A stretch of DNA of 64,000 bases from Typha latifolia (lineage: Eukaryota; Streptophyta; Magnoliopsida; Poales; Typhaceae), in contig CM034101.1 in the NCBI GenBank assembly GCA_019914945.1, forward strand, positions 4,227,188 through 4,291,187. The letters run 5' to 3'. Under the pieces are notes generated by a model. That model saw only the letters and a program-made list of their open reading frames with translations, ran no database searches and was not told the origin of the DNA. The translations under genes and the position numbers were made by a program. This document shows, piece after piece, positions 1 through 11,368 of this stretch; the first letter of the stretch is position 1; each line of letters opens with the position of its first letter.

Positions 1-337
1 AGTCTTCTGTTAGAGATGTTTGTTTTAGAGACTTATTTCCGGCTTTTTCTATGAATGTTCTAATGTAGAACATTGATATATCCTGTCTTTTTTTGTCATA
101 TTTAAATCTTTGTTCTTCCAGCCTATCATTAGAATTATCTTAAGCAGTAAGGGAGGACAATAATTTCACTTTATACACCTATACATGAATCTCTCACCTC
201 TCTGATTCTTTCATACCTTACATCATTCACTGCCATGGATAGTAAGAGTGTTATAAATTTTGCATCAATCATAGAAATGTTATGATCATTTCAACGTACT
301 GATAAATTCCTTGTTATTTTGTGTGTCGTGCTATTAG
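1..337. other. Probable Argonaute intron (partial)
   Basis: AT-rich, with no recognisable coding sequence. The next exon has an acceptor AG at 336-337, preceded by a T-rich stretch and a branch-point-like CTGAT near 299. AGO2-type genes usually carry a separate first exon encoding a Gly/Arg-rich N-terminus. I see no such exon here, so the stretch is most simply the 3' part of intron 1, with exon 1 beyond the left edge. Confidence 0.6.
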
Positions 338-3040
338 GCGTAGCAGATGGCGGCGGGGCACTATTACCGATGCGGCGGCCGGACCGAGGAGGGTCATCGT
401 GCGCTAGAACCTTAGATCTCTCCGTCAATCATTTCCTCATTACGTACAACGAGAAAGCCGTGATTCTTCACTACCTCATCCATATCAAGCCCAGGACACT
501 TGCGAAAACCGAGAAGATTTACGAGGTTTCAAGATTCGAGAAGTTATCAATCAAGAATGAGCTGTTCAGGGCCCACCAGAAGAAGTTTCCGCCGTCGTCA
601 ATTGCCTACGATGGCGAAAGCAATCTCTTCGGCGCCGTGCGACTGCCGACCGGCGAATTTGAAGTAGACCTACGCGGCCGAAAATTTGTCGTCGGAATTG
701 AGTTCAAGAAGAAGATAGAGCTTAGCCACCTTAGAGACCGACCTATACCAGGAGAACTCTTACAAGGCCTAAACGTCATTGTAAGAGAGGACTCGCTAAA
801 GCAAAAGATTGCATGCAGGAGAAATATATACTCTACGAATCGAGCTTTCCAGCTTGGAAGAGGCATCACAGCTCTGCTTGGCTTGCAACAAACACTTGCA
901 AGCACTGAGACTGGTCCGGTACTTCGCATCAACTACTCGATCACGCCATTCATCAATTCCGGCCCGGTGCTCCAATTCCTCAACGAACATTTGGGTCTCC
1001 CGTTCGACGAAATGACTCAACTAACAGAGAGTGAGAGATCAGCTGTAAAGGAAGCTTTAAATGGACTGCAGGTGACCGTAACACATCGAAGAAGTAAAGA
1101 GAAGTTCACAGCTCTTGGCCTGACAAGTTTGGTTACGGAGAAGATTGTGTTCAGAGATGATCGTTTGGACAAGGAGGTGAATCTTGTGGATTACTACAAG
1201 AACAGGTATCTGATTGAGATCAAATTCAGGAGGCTGCCTTGCTTGGACTTGAGCAAGAACCAGATGAATTTTGTGCCTATGGAGTTCTGCGAATTGGTAG
1301 AAGGGCAGAGGTACCCAAGAGATAGGCTAAGAGGGGAGGAAGAGAGGGCACTGAGGCAGGTAGCTTCAGTTCATCCGATGAGAAGGAAAAAGATGATCAT
1401 TGAAATGGTTCATGCAAAAGATGGGCCTTGCAGGTATCTATCCTCTATGTTAAACCTTTTGCCCTCTTCTAATTTCAATGTCTAGTATATAAACTTTGTA
1501 AGAAAACAGGGGAGAGCTGGCTAAAAAGTTCAAGATAGGGATCATCAGTGACATGACCCAGGTGACAGGCCGAGTCCTGGAGTGCCCAAATCTAAGGCTG
1601 AAGAATCTAAGGGGCAAGTTCTACAAATTTAGAAGCCAAGATGGAGACTGCCAATGGAACCTGATGAAGAACAAGCTACTAGAAGGCCAGAAATTGGAAC
1701 ACTGGGCTATTCTAGACTTCAGTGCAAAGCCATCCAACTCAAGCCAGCGAAGACTTGACACCTCTTTTTTCACTGAGAACCTCGTCGAACGGTTGCGTCA
1801 CCATGGTATCCAAATCAACAAGGACCCTGCCTTTGTACAAGAATCCAGTATGGCTGCACTCTCCAGCTATAGACGGCTCTATGGAGAGCTAAAGAAGGCA
1901 AAGCAGACACCAAACGGGCATCCAATTCAGCTGCTCATCTGCGCCATGGCAGGTCGCCATCCTGGTTACAAGAGTCTAAAGCTCATATGCGAGACTGAGC
2001 TGGGGATCATGACGCAATGCTGCATTAGCTACCAGGCAAACGATAGGGCCAAAAAGGATAAGTATCTCGGCAATCTTGCTCTAAAGATTAATGCCAAGCT
2101 TGGTGGCACCAACGTGGAGCTATACGATCCTCTCCCTCGCATGTCCGACCGCCCCTTCATGCTCATCGGCGCCGACGTGAACCATCCGCCGTGTCGGAAC
2201 ACGACCAGCCCGTCGATCGCGGCGGTTGTGGCGACCGTCAACTACCCGCAGCCCCACAAGTATATCTCCAGGGTCCGGTGCCAGAAACACCGCGTCGAGC
2301 AGGTAACACAACTTTATATGTCGGGAACCAATTCTAGGTAGATTTTAAAAATAACTTCGTCTTAATGTTACGTTCGAATTTATAAAACCCAACAGATACT
2401 CGAGCTTGGCGAAATGTGCAAAGAGCTAGTCGAAAGGTACGCCGGGATCAACGGAGTACGGCCGGAGAAGATCGTCTACTTCCGCGACGGCGTCAGCGAC
2501 GGGCAATTCGACATGGTGCTAAACAAGGAGCTCAAAGACCTCAAGTCTTCCATAGAAACAGAACAATACTCACCAACCATTACAGTGGTGGTTGCCCAAA
2601 AACGCCACCACACACGTCTATTCCCTTTCCTAAAAGATGTCTCAGTGTCAGGGCAACGCAGGACCAAGAATGGCATTGGCAACGTTCCACCAGGGACAGT
2701 AGTGGACACTGGGATTGTTGACCCACTGGCATTCAATTTCTACCTCTGTAGCCATTTTGGAAGCCTCGGAGCGAGCAAGCCGACGCACTACTATGTGTTG
2801 CATGATGAGCATGGATTCACTTCAGACGAGATGCAGAAGCTAATTTATGACCTTTGCTTCACATTTGCTAGGTGCACCAAGCCGGTGTCGTTAGTCCCAC
2901 CAGTGTACTATGCGGACCTCGTGGCTTACAGAGGGAGGCTATATTTTGAGGGCTTGTCGACTCGCCGGTTAACTTCTTTTGATCATGCCGTGCTTCCCAA
3001 GTTGCATGAGAGAGTTGAGACTGGGATGTTCTATGCTTGA
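338..3040 (+). CDS. AGO2-like: Argonaute protein, AGO2/AGO3 clade (5' partial)
   Basis: Small-RNA-guided Argonaute. Three exons are visible: ~338(or 347)..1433, 1510..2302 and 2396..3040. The GT-AG introns keep one reading frame across both junctions (phase 2, then phase 0). Domain order by nucleotide position: N domain ~390-740, linker ~800-960, PAZ ~960-1330, Mid ~1510-2100, Piwi ~2130-3040. Piwi catalytic residues can be read: Asp in GADVNHP (2173-2175), a Glu in HRVEQ just before the second intron, Asp in FRDGVSDGQF (2486-2488), and Asp in YYADLVAY (2915-2917) where most plant AGOs have His. A fourth-position Asp is known for the AGO2/AGO3 clade, which handles antiviral, bacterial-response and DNA-damage small RNAs. 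The C-terminus (GMFYA) looks complete. The Gly/Arg-rich N-terminal exon is outside the window. The first in-frame Met (MRRPDRGG) lies inside the exon and is unlikely to be the true start. Not separable by eye into AGO2 or AGO3. Confidence 0.9.
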
Positions 3041-4386
3041 GATAAGACAATAATTTGGGTTAAATTTTGATTTTGATTTTTTTATATTCTTTTTCCGGAG
3101 GTGATTTATTTCACCCCCACGGGGTGGGTCTGCTGGGTTTGTGCACCACCCATTGTGTTAGATTGCTCCCCTCTTATCTGTTTCTCCTTTCTCCCTCTGC
3201 AATCCGCTAAACTTAAATAATTGTTTTGAAGGAGGGGATGAGCTTTCGCATACGATTTTACCTCTTTCCCTAGCATCAAAACTACCATTGTTTAGAATTT
3301 TTTTTACCGTTAACTTATTATTATTTTTAAATATTTTTGTTCCCCTCTTTTTTTAGAAAAAAAATTATATGTTAAAATTATTTTTAAACAGTATAGAACG
3401 GACAGACTTTCATGCGTGTCCAAGTAGACTTTCGTGCAGGTTGACGGGTGAGCTTCCAGACTAGGCTTTCGAGTTGAGTCGATGGACGGACTTTTGGACT
3501 GGGCCGAACGGGCAAAGTGCTGGCCCGTGCCGCCCATTAGTAGTTCGGGCTCAGGCTGGGCTTAGCTCGGTCCAAACAGAACCGGGCACAGGTGGGCTGG
3601 GCTGTTTGATCATGCCCATGCAATGCCTAGGTCCGTGGTATGTGGATTTTTCTTAATAATTATTTGTAACGAAGAAGATTTTGAGATGCGTTTGCCCTAT
3701 TTTTGTTGGACTTTAAGCTCTTGTATTCTCTCTTTTTTTTTATGCACGTGCCTTTTTCTTTCATTGGGCGTGTGTTTGTGTTAAATGCTAGAGCTTCTAA
3801 AGGGTTTAGACCATATTTCCCCTTTAATCTTATATATATTAAGTTTGTATCATTTGGACCTTATAGAATTATCTATCTATGGGAAATTCTGAAAGTTGCA
3901 GTAGGTTTACATTAGATTAAAGAGCATATTTGAGAAGCAGAGTACATAGTTTCAAGGAAATTTTGATAATTTACAAATTAGCTGGTAAATTTGAAGTCAA
4001 ATTAGTTCATAGAAATCGAAGCTTCTGCTCAATATGTTCTCACATCATTAAAAGACTCATGAAATTATTCATCCACTGAAATTATATGATACTCTATAAA
4101 ATTAACTGGAAGTTTTTTTTATCATCCTTCAATTTCTAAGGATAAAATAATCTACTTATTTTAGACAGACTTATCCATTTATTCTTGGATAATTATACTT
4201 TTATTACAGCTAGTCTGGGACAAAACTAGAGCTCCTTTTTACAGTAAGATTTGGTTATTTATTGAGTTAAATATATTTTATTTTGTAAAAATTCTCTGAA
4301 CTTTATTTTATAGATTGAACATAAAATATTTTACGTCCAAATTTTTTATTCAAAGTACGAGAGAATAAAATATATTTAACAGTCAT

Positions 4387-4506
4387 ATGTATCATTGTAC
4401 AAGGAGGATCAAATTTGCTTTCATTCCTTTACGATCCAAAATAGATATGTATCATTGTAGAAGGAGGATCAAATTTGCTTTCATTCCTTTACGATCCAAA
4501 ATAGAT
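4387..4506. repeat. 60-bp tandem duplication
   Basis: Two head-to-tail copies (4387-4446 and 4447-4506) differ by a single base in the stretch I compared (TTGTAC in the first, TTGTAG in the second). Such near identity suggests a recent duplication. The unit has no coding support. Confidence 0.9.
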
Positions 4507-6282
4507 GCATGTCAGATATTTTTCTCTTCATCAGCATCACTTCATTTATCACTGCAGCCATCCATCCTTCCACTTGGAAGCGATTACTCTTTTTAACTCG
4601 AAAGTTTCTGGTCCTTAAGATGTCCTTTTCCTTGATTGGACCACGCATCATGCATGGGAGAGCTCATGAGTCATGGGCACATCATTTATAATAATAGAGA
4701 CTACATTGTTGACGTTTTACATCATTCGCACGTGCCCATGCAATAACTGTTGTTGGGGCTCATTTAAGATGATTAAAGACAAGTCGATACTTTGAGAAGG
4801 AATAACTCATGTTAGTTGGTTCATTGAATTTACAACCTAACCACCCAATGGATGCTATGAAACTTAAACTTCAACATTCCTCTTAGGTTCGGCACAATCT
4901 AAGTATACGGATTGGTTCGGGCACGACATTTGGATGTGTATGTGCATGCACTAGTTCATTTATCACACACTTGTGATACTTTTAATCGTGCTCGAAAGGA
5001 AATATAGGATGCCGTAAGATTTGAGCAAAATGTGATCAGGGGCTTCAGATGTGCATGATTAATGTTGATGCATATCCAACACCACCTCTAGACTGACCCA
5101 CACGAGGTTTTGACTAATGTAGAATCTTGAGTTTGTGGTTGCCGTACAAGTTGTAAATGATGTGATAGTTTATTTGTATTTATTTTACAAGAACTATAAA
5201 TAGAGAGAGAGAGAGACTTTTACCTAATTTTGGTAAAAAAAAAAATTAGAACATCATAATTGTCACTATATTTTTTAAACTATCATAATTGCCCTCGCAT
5301 AAGCTCTATCAAAACTATTATTTTGTTAGATGAATCTAACTAATCGCAAATAAAACTAAATTAAATTAAGAAAATACTATATTTTTTTTTTATGAATTGC
5401 TTGAATGGATTTATAAGCGGCCCCCACAATGCAATTGAGAGGTTAGTGAGATGAGCAAATGTAACTCGAACAAAAGAGGTCTTTCACATCTCCTATCCAA
5501 GTAAGAATCTTTCTTCGTGCCCCTCCAGCTCTCATTTTTACTTATCCTTCTTCTATCATTGGGTTAGTAGGAATTAAGGAGGGTTCTGGGCAAGTAGATT
5601 TTGAAAACTATCAGATGTTATATGATTTCATAGTCCAATTATTTTAATCTAATATTTTACACTCTAAGCTTCAAGAAAGAAGCGAAGGGTGGGGGCATCC
5701 TAGGGATCCCGATGGGCGAGAATGGAAAAAGTGATACTCGAGGGTCCTAATTAGGAAAACAAAAGATGAAGAAATCCCTAGTAGAGGCAAGGAAACAATA
5801 AAGGGAAGAGGAGACTGAAGTCGAAAAACAAGCTCACTGTGGCTCTTTCCAAAAAAAAAAATTAGCCATTAATATGGTACAATGAATGAGCAAGAGAATC
5901 AAGGAAGTAGACAGACGATCTCTGAGAATTTTTCAAGCAAAAGTTTTAATCTTGACGCAACCAAACAGTCCCAAGTGGCAATTATATAGAAAAACTTGAT
6001 TGCATATATTTAATTCCACAACCAACAATACCTATATAGCATTCGTTGCACAAGGGAAAGTTATTACTTATAAGCTATAACTCTTCTTTCTTACCTTCAT
6101 CGCTCCTTGCATTCCTCTAGTTTTAGCAATATCTTAACCTAGATTCTAGTTATTATTGGTGGTTACATCAAAATCTTTCAATTTTTTATTGAGCTCGCAG
6201 ATGACAATGCCTCATAAAAACGGAGTTTAAATTATTTCAATTAGTGCGAGATTAAGTTTAAGATCTAAGTTAGAGACTTATT

Positions 6283-6285
6283 TAT

Positions 6286-6328
<43 letters not shown>
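6283..6328. repeat. Compound microsatellite (CA)n(TA)n
   Basis: An uninterrupted run of CA dinucleotides passes directly into TA dinucleotides, about 46 bp in all. It is intergenic and likely polymorphic. Confidence 0.9.
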
Positions 6329-8149
6329 ATGAGACAAGACCTTAATAAGTGGGAAACAACTGATAAATAAATAAAAAAAATGTAAGAGTGATGTTGAATC
6401 ATAAAATCACTAAAATCCGGATGGATGCTGCATGCAAATGTTTACCCAAATTAATTTCTTTTTAAATTTATTAAAAACACTCTATATTTTTATTAGTATT
6501 ATATAAATTCTACCATATGAATATTTACTATTTAATCTCTATAATTTACACTTAATGCTTTAAAATCACTTGGAGTTAACTTTACTCCAACAACAGCCAA
6601 GCGAATAGAGAATTATCCATTACTTTTTAAAGCCAAAAGTTAAAATACTTAATTCTCTTTTATTTTTATCTTGCACTTTAAATGTACTTTATGGGTATTA
6701 AGACTGTTCTATATTTATCAAGAAAACTAAAGGCAGAATCTTTTTGAGATATTAAAAGCAAAGTATAGAGTCTAATGATAAAAGATAAATATTTGGAAGG
6801 ATTTAAATGAAAATAAAGGCAGAAATGAGGTGTTTTTAATAATTTTTTCTTGGATACAATTATATAGCGGTGTTAAGGCTGACAGGTGAAAGGCAACTCG
6901 CGTTTACAGAATAAATCATTAATTTTTTTTTCTGTATAAATTATTAATAACGCCTTGACAAAGGAGGTTTAAGAATAACAATAAGAAAATAAATTCAATA
7001 AATATTATGGGGTCCACTTAGACAACATATCGTAAGCAAGTAGACAATCCAAATTTGGCCAAAACCAATAACTTCTGTGAAAGAGAGAATAATTTTATTT
7101 AAAAAATAATAATATTATATTACTGCGTCAATACTGTTATCCTATTTTAACCAATAAATCCGTAATAGATATAATGGATTTAAAGAAGGAGACTTTAAAA
7201 TGGTAGTTTAAAATTTTAAATCCATAACTTCTTTGATGCAAATCTAAACAAGAATTGGTTGCAAATTAGCGTCTTGTAGTATAATAATGAAACTAAATTC
7301 ACCACTTTTAATTAGTTAGAATATGATTAATAGCTCTCTATGATTATAAAAAAGAAAAGAAAAGATAAAATCAATGTAAACACAAATGGCTTAAGAAGCC
7401 ATTTTTTCCCCTAAAAATAGTCAATAAGATAACGGAAATGGCTTGCCTTAATAATGAGTGTTTGACCAAAAACTCTACCTTTATTTAGGGAATAGAAAAA
7501 TAAATTCATTATTCCCTTTCTTCTTCTTTTTTTTTTTTTTTTCCTTTTAGAGATTATTATTCCCTTAAATCGCTGACTTCTTGGGTAATTTTATTGGACT
7601 AGAAACACCATGTTTACCACGCAACTAAGATTCATTGATAATGACCATCCCTCGTCTTCAAGCGAGAGTTAACTCATGGATGCTAACATATTAATCACGT
7701 ATAACCTATAAATTTAATTGCACCTAAAAATAAAATAAAATTTGAACATATATAATCGAAGGTGTCAAATAAATGTCGATATGAGTCACCGAATCCTCGG
7801 TGTACTATTTATTCGTCGCATTTGAAGTCACATAAGCCCATGATATTAATATGCATAACGAGGGCATTTGAAATTTTTACCCCAGAAAATGTCAAATAAG
7901 GAGAATTTTTTGTTTTTCGCATATTAGAAATAGTCAGGGGGTGTGTTGCAAATAGTACATTTCTAGAATATATATATATATATATAATATATAAAAAAGA
8001 AAAAAGAAAACTCTAGAGGAAATGAATACGCAAATCATAACTACTTTATTAAATGGACGCCTCTCGTATTAATGGGCATGGCGTCGCCTATTCGCCTTTA
8101 TGATTTCTTGGTATGTAGAAGAAATAATAGAAACATATGGGGTTTTGTT

Positions 8150-11100
8150 GTTATCTCTCTTCTCCCTCCTCTTCTTCTTCTTCTTCTTCTTCCCCTGATT
8201 CTTTTGTTGGCCGATGCGTAGCGTCCGTTTCAATCCCTTCCTCTCCAATCCAACTCTATTCCCACCGAACGCTCCCTCCCAATCCGTAATCCCGTAGGCG
8301 CAATCCGAGGTATCGCGCTGCGCTCTTCCTCTTATTCTTTCTTTACCCCGCTCGATCACTCTCTTGCTCTTTGGCTCGGTGTTCTTTGCGGTGGATAGGC
8401 GGTGGTTAGATCAAATTGGGCGAGTTCCGTGATGGGTCTTAGTCCTTTTCTTGTTTAGCGTTTTGGGATTCTTTCCTTGGTTCCGTTTCTTCGGGTTTTG
8501 ATGGATTTTGGTGTTTTCTTGGGGACAATTTTTTCTCTTTTATCTTGTTTTGATTTTTGGGCATGCGGGTTTTGATTGTATATGTTCTTTGCTTATTCAC
8601 AATGCACTGATTCGTGTTCGTTTTTTTTCTTGGATTGGTCCTAGACTTGGTCGTGTAGGTGAGTAGTATCTCCATTGGGAAGTGCGAAGTTGTCGGTGGA
8701 GTACGTAACATTTCAGGTAAATCTCATTTTCTTTTTCTTGATTATGGCAGTTCTTCTTTATTGCAACTTCTATTATTAAAGGAGTTGTACTTGGTTACTC
8801 TGCCTGCCTTCTTTGCAATGCCAATTATTGTGCATTTTTATGTACTGGGTTATTTTTCTTCATGCGGCTGTGTTGGGTTTTATGTCCTTTTTCTGTGTCA
8901 GAGTAGGTTTATTGATATCTCGATTACTTGAATCTTTGGTAACTTCCCAAACTTCAACCTTTTCTCATGTGCAATTTATTTGGTTTCTGCACTGTATTAC
9001 TCGAGAATTGTGTATCTTACAGTACATGTGATTCAGCTTTGAAGTTGTATTAGTACAAATTTTGATATTCTTAAACCTATTAATAAAAGACATGTCTGCT
9101 TATGCTACTTCGTATGTAGTATATTTTGAAGTTCAGGCAGCTGAGTGTGGCTTGACCATTATTACATCTCAACATATGCGATCTTATAACAGGGGGGCTG
9201 TGTTAAGCGTTGCTCTGGATTCTTGGTTGAGTAACTTGAGACAAATTTCTGCTAAAGACATGTAAGTAATGGGAAAGGAGAGGAGAGGAGGAAATATATT
9301 AGGCTGTGTTGGATTTACTGGTTTAGCACTTAGCAAATTTAAAGAAATGGATAAATTTTTTCACTTCATAAAATTATCGTAAAGGAACTTTGTCTCTATT
9401 AGAATCGTGGTGCATGGGTGAATTACCATGTGGGTGATTTTTAGAGAATGTTATCTTTTCCCTTGATTATCTTGATCTTTACATGTTAATGATTTAAAGG
9501 TAGTTATTTCTTAGTTGCTTGATCAAGATAACGATAAGTATTGCTGTATAGATATGCTTTCTTGCAATCTTGCTAGCAGTGATCTTACAGCTTGTAGAGA
9601 AGTACATTACTTGCATTTTCTTTCATTAGAAACTTGGGACATATATCTGACTGATTAATGTCATGTCAATAGCCAGTCATAAATTTTGCTCTATCTTTTT
9701 ATGGAACCTTCTCAACTTTTTACTCTTCTCTGTAGCTGACCTACATATGTGGGAGGAGTCCTTGAAAACAATGACTTCAAAGCTTGAGATCTATTACTCT
9801 TTTGTGCCTTTCTATTCTCCTATAATTGCCTTTGCCCCATCTTCTGCACTTCCTCTCTTTCTTTCCTCTATTATGCTTGTTTATATAGTGGTTTGTTAGC
9901 TAAGATAAATAACGAAGTCCTACTCCACATAAAGAGGTTCAAATTTTATCTTGTTGTCTCATTTCTTGGCTTAACTTTTGGCATTTTCTTTTAGAGGCTG
10001 ATCAACTTGGAGGTTCTTACATTGAGAGGTAAAGTGATGTACACAAACTCCTGTTTTTATACAATGATCTGGAAGAGAGCTCTTACACATCATTATAAGT
10101 GAATCAAGTTCTTGAAAAATTTGTCAAGTGCTCTCATAGTGGAGAACTGTGAGTTTTGAAACACGCTCGGTGTTCAAAATAAAGTACACAGAACAAATGA
10201 ACTGTTGATTCAATTTTAATCATTTTTTCCTTCTGTAGGGGACTTCTTTTCCACTATACTGTCAACCTTTGATTCTACACTCAGATGATTGGATTATATC
10301 CAAACTTTTGTTCTTATGCATAAAGTGATCCCCTCCATCTCTTTCACTAACGGAGAGAGGATTTTGTACACATTATATGCCCTTTCAAGTTAAGTGTCAG
10401 AATGTGCTTCAACTTTATCCAGCAATGGCAAAGTAAACAAGACTTAAGTTTAAAAATAAGCAAATATTCCTAGTAGATACAGGTCAAAAGATAAGCTGAT
10501 TCAATTAAGATAAAAGACAAGCTTGAACTCTTATCCATACTCTGCTTGAGCTTGACTACTCAATATTGTGTGAAGTAGGAATGGATAGAGGTGTAGAATC
10601 TAGAGATGCAAATATGTTTATGAGCAGTACTTACTACAACAACAAAGCAAATAGGAAGATCACGAATGAGGTCCAAATAGGAAGATCACGAATGAGGTTT
10701 AAGGAGACTCCTTACAGAATTGGCATTTTAAAATGTAAATACAAGATCCCTTCTAATGTACAACTGCCTTTTTGATGCAATGAGCCACAGTATGCAGTCC
10801 AAAAATAGATTTGGCTTTTCTTGTTTTCTTTCTACCTAAGAAGCCGGTTTCTCTTTGCCATTGCAATCATCAATCAAGAGATTAATGTGGTGATCTAGGT
10901 CTGGATACCTAGCTTTCCTCTAGAAATATCATAGTAAAGCATGATTTTCAACTTGATAGATTAGTTTACTTATGGAGTATTAGACTGAGAAAATCAATTT
11001 GGGGCATGCAATATGTCGAGAACAAACCTTCTTAGTTACAATGTTGGAAATTTTAAGGATAAGAGGAACTCTATAGATAAGTTTTGCCTTGTGAAATTTT

Positions 11101-11368
11101 ATGTGAGTTTATTTATGTATTAAGGAGTGTGCTGATAGCCTGATACATGTAATCATATATTTGAGGAGGCAAAAGAGGCTATTGTATAATAGCCTCTGAT
11201 TTATTATCTTACATTTGTTTTGGACTGCTGGATGTATGCATTAAATTTTGCATTGAGTATCTCGATGAACAATATTTAGTCTTTTTGGATTTCAAGTAAG
11301 ATGTTTGGCTTATTTATCTCAACTGATTAGACTATTGGATCAAGATATATCTTACAGTGCAGGTCTCT
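8150..11368 (+). promoter_or_regulatory. Promoter and 5' UTR exon/intron region of the TLC gene
   Basis: A pyrimidine-rich stretch (8,150-8,310, CTTCTT repeats and CCTCCC words) looks like a plant 5' leader. It ends in a plausible donor GAG|GTATCG at 8309/8310. The start-codon exon has its acceptor at about 11,357-11,362, so up to 3 kb of 5' UTR intron may lie between. A second small UTR exon near 8,650-8,716 (ending TTTCAG|GTAAAT) is possible but unproven. No protein-coding sequence is recognised in between. Supported only by gene order and splice-like sites. Confidence 0.45.
10649..10698. repeat. 26-bp tandem repeat, two copies
   Basis: The word beginning AAATAGGAAGATCACGAATG occurs at 10,649 and again at 10,675. 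It lies in the presumed 5' UTR intron of the TLC gene. Both copies agree over 24 bases. Confidence 0.85.

Larger units (their letters stand above)
3041..8150. other. Intergenic region, AT-rich
   Basis: No convincing gene. About 430-580 bp after the Argonaute stop (3,474-3,620) is a patch of repeated GGGC/CGGGC words that resembles the subterminal part of hAT-type elements, but no ends or target duplication could be found. A 60-bp tandem duplication (4,387-4,506) and simple repeats at ~6,283-6,328 and ~7,971-7,990 are listed separately. The rest shows A/T-rich unique-looking sequence. Confidence 0.6.

Noticed and set aside
3474..3620. GGGC-rich patch suggestive of a hAT-like terminus
   Set aside because: No partner end or 8-bp duplication was found, so it is mentioned only in the intergenic entry.
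5680..5860. Purine-rich stretch ending in TTTCC and an A-run, considered as another truncated LINE
   Set aside because: No reading frame with LINE motifs and no flanking duplication was found.
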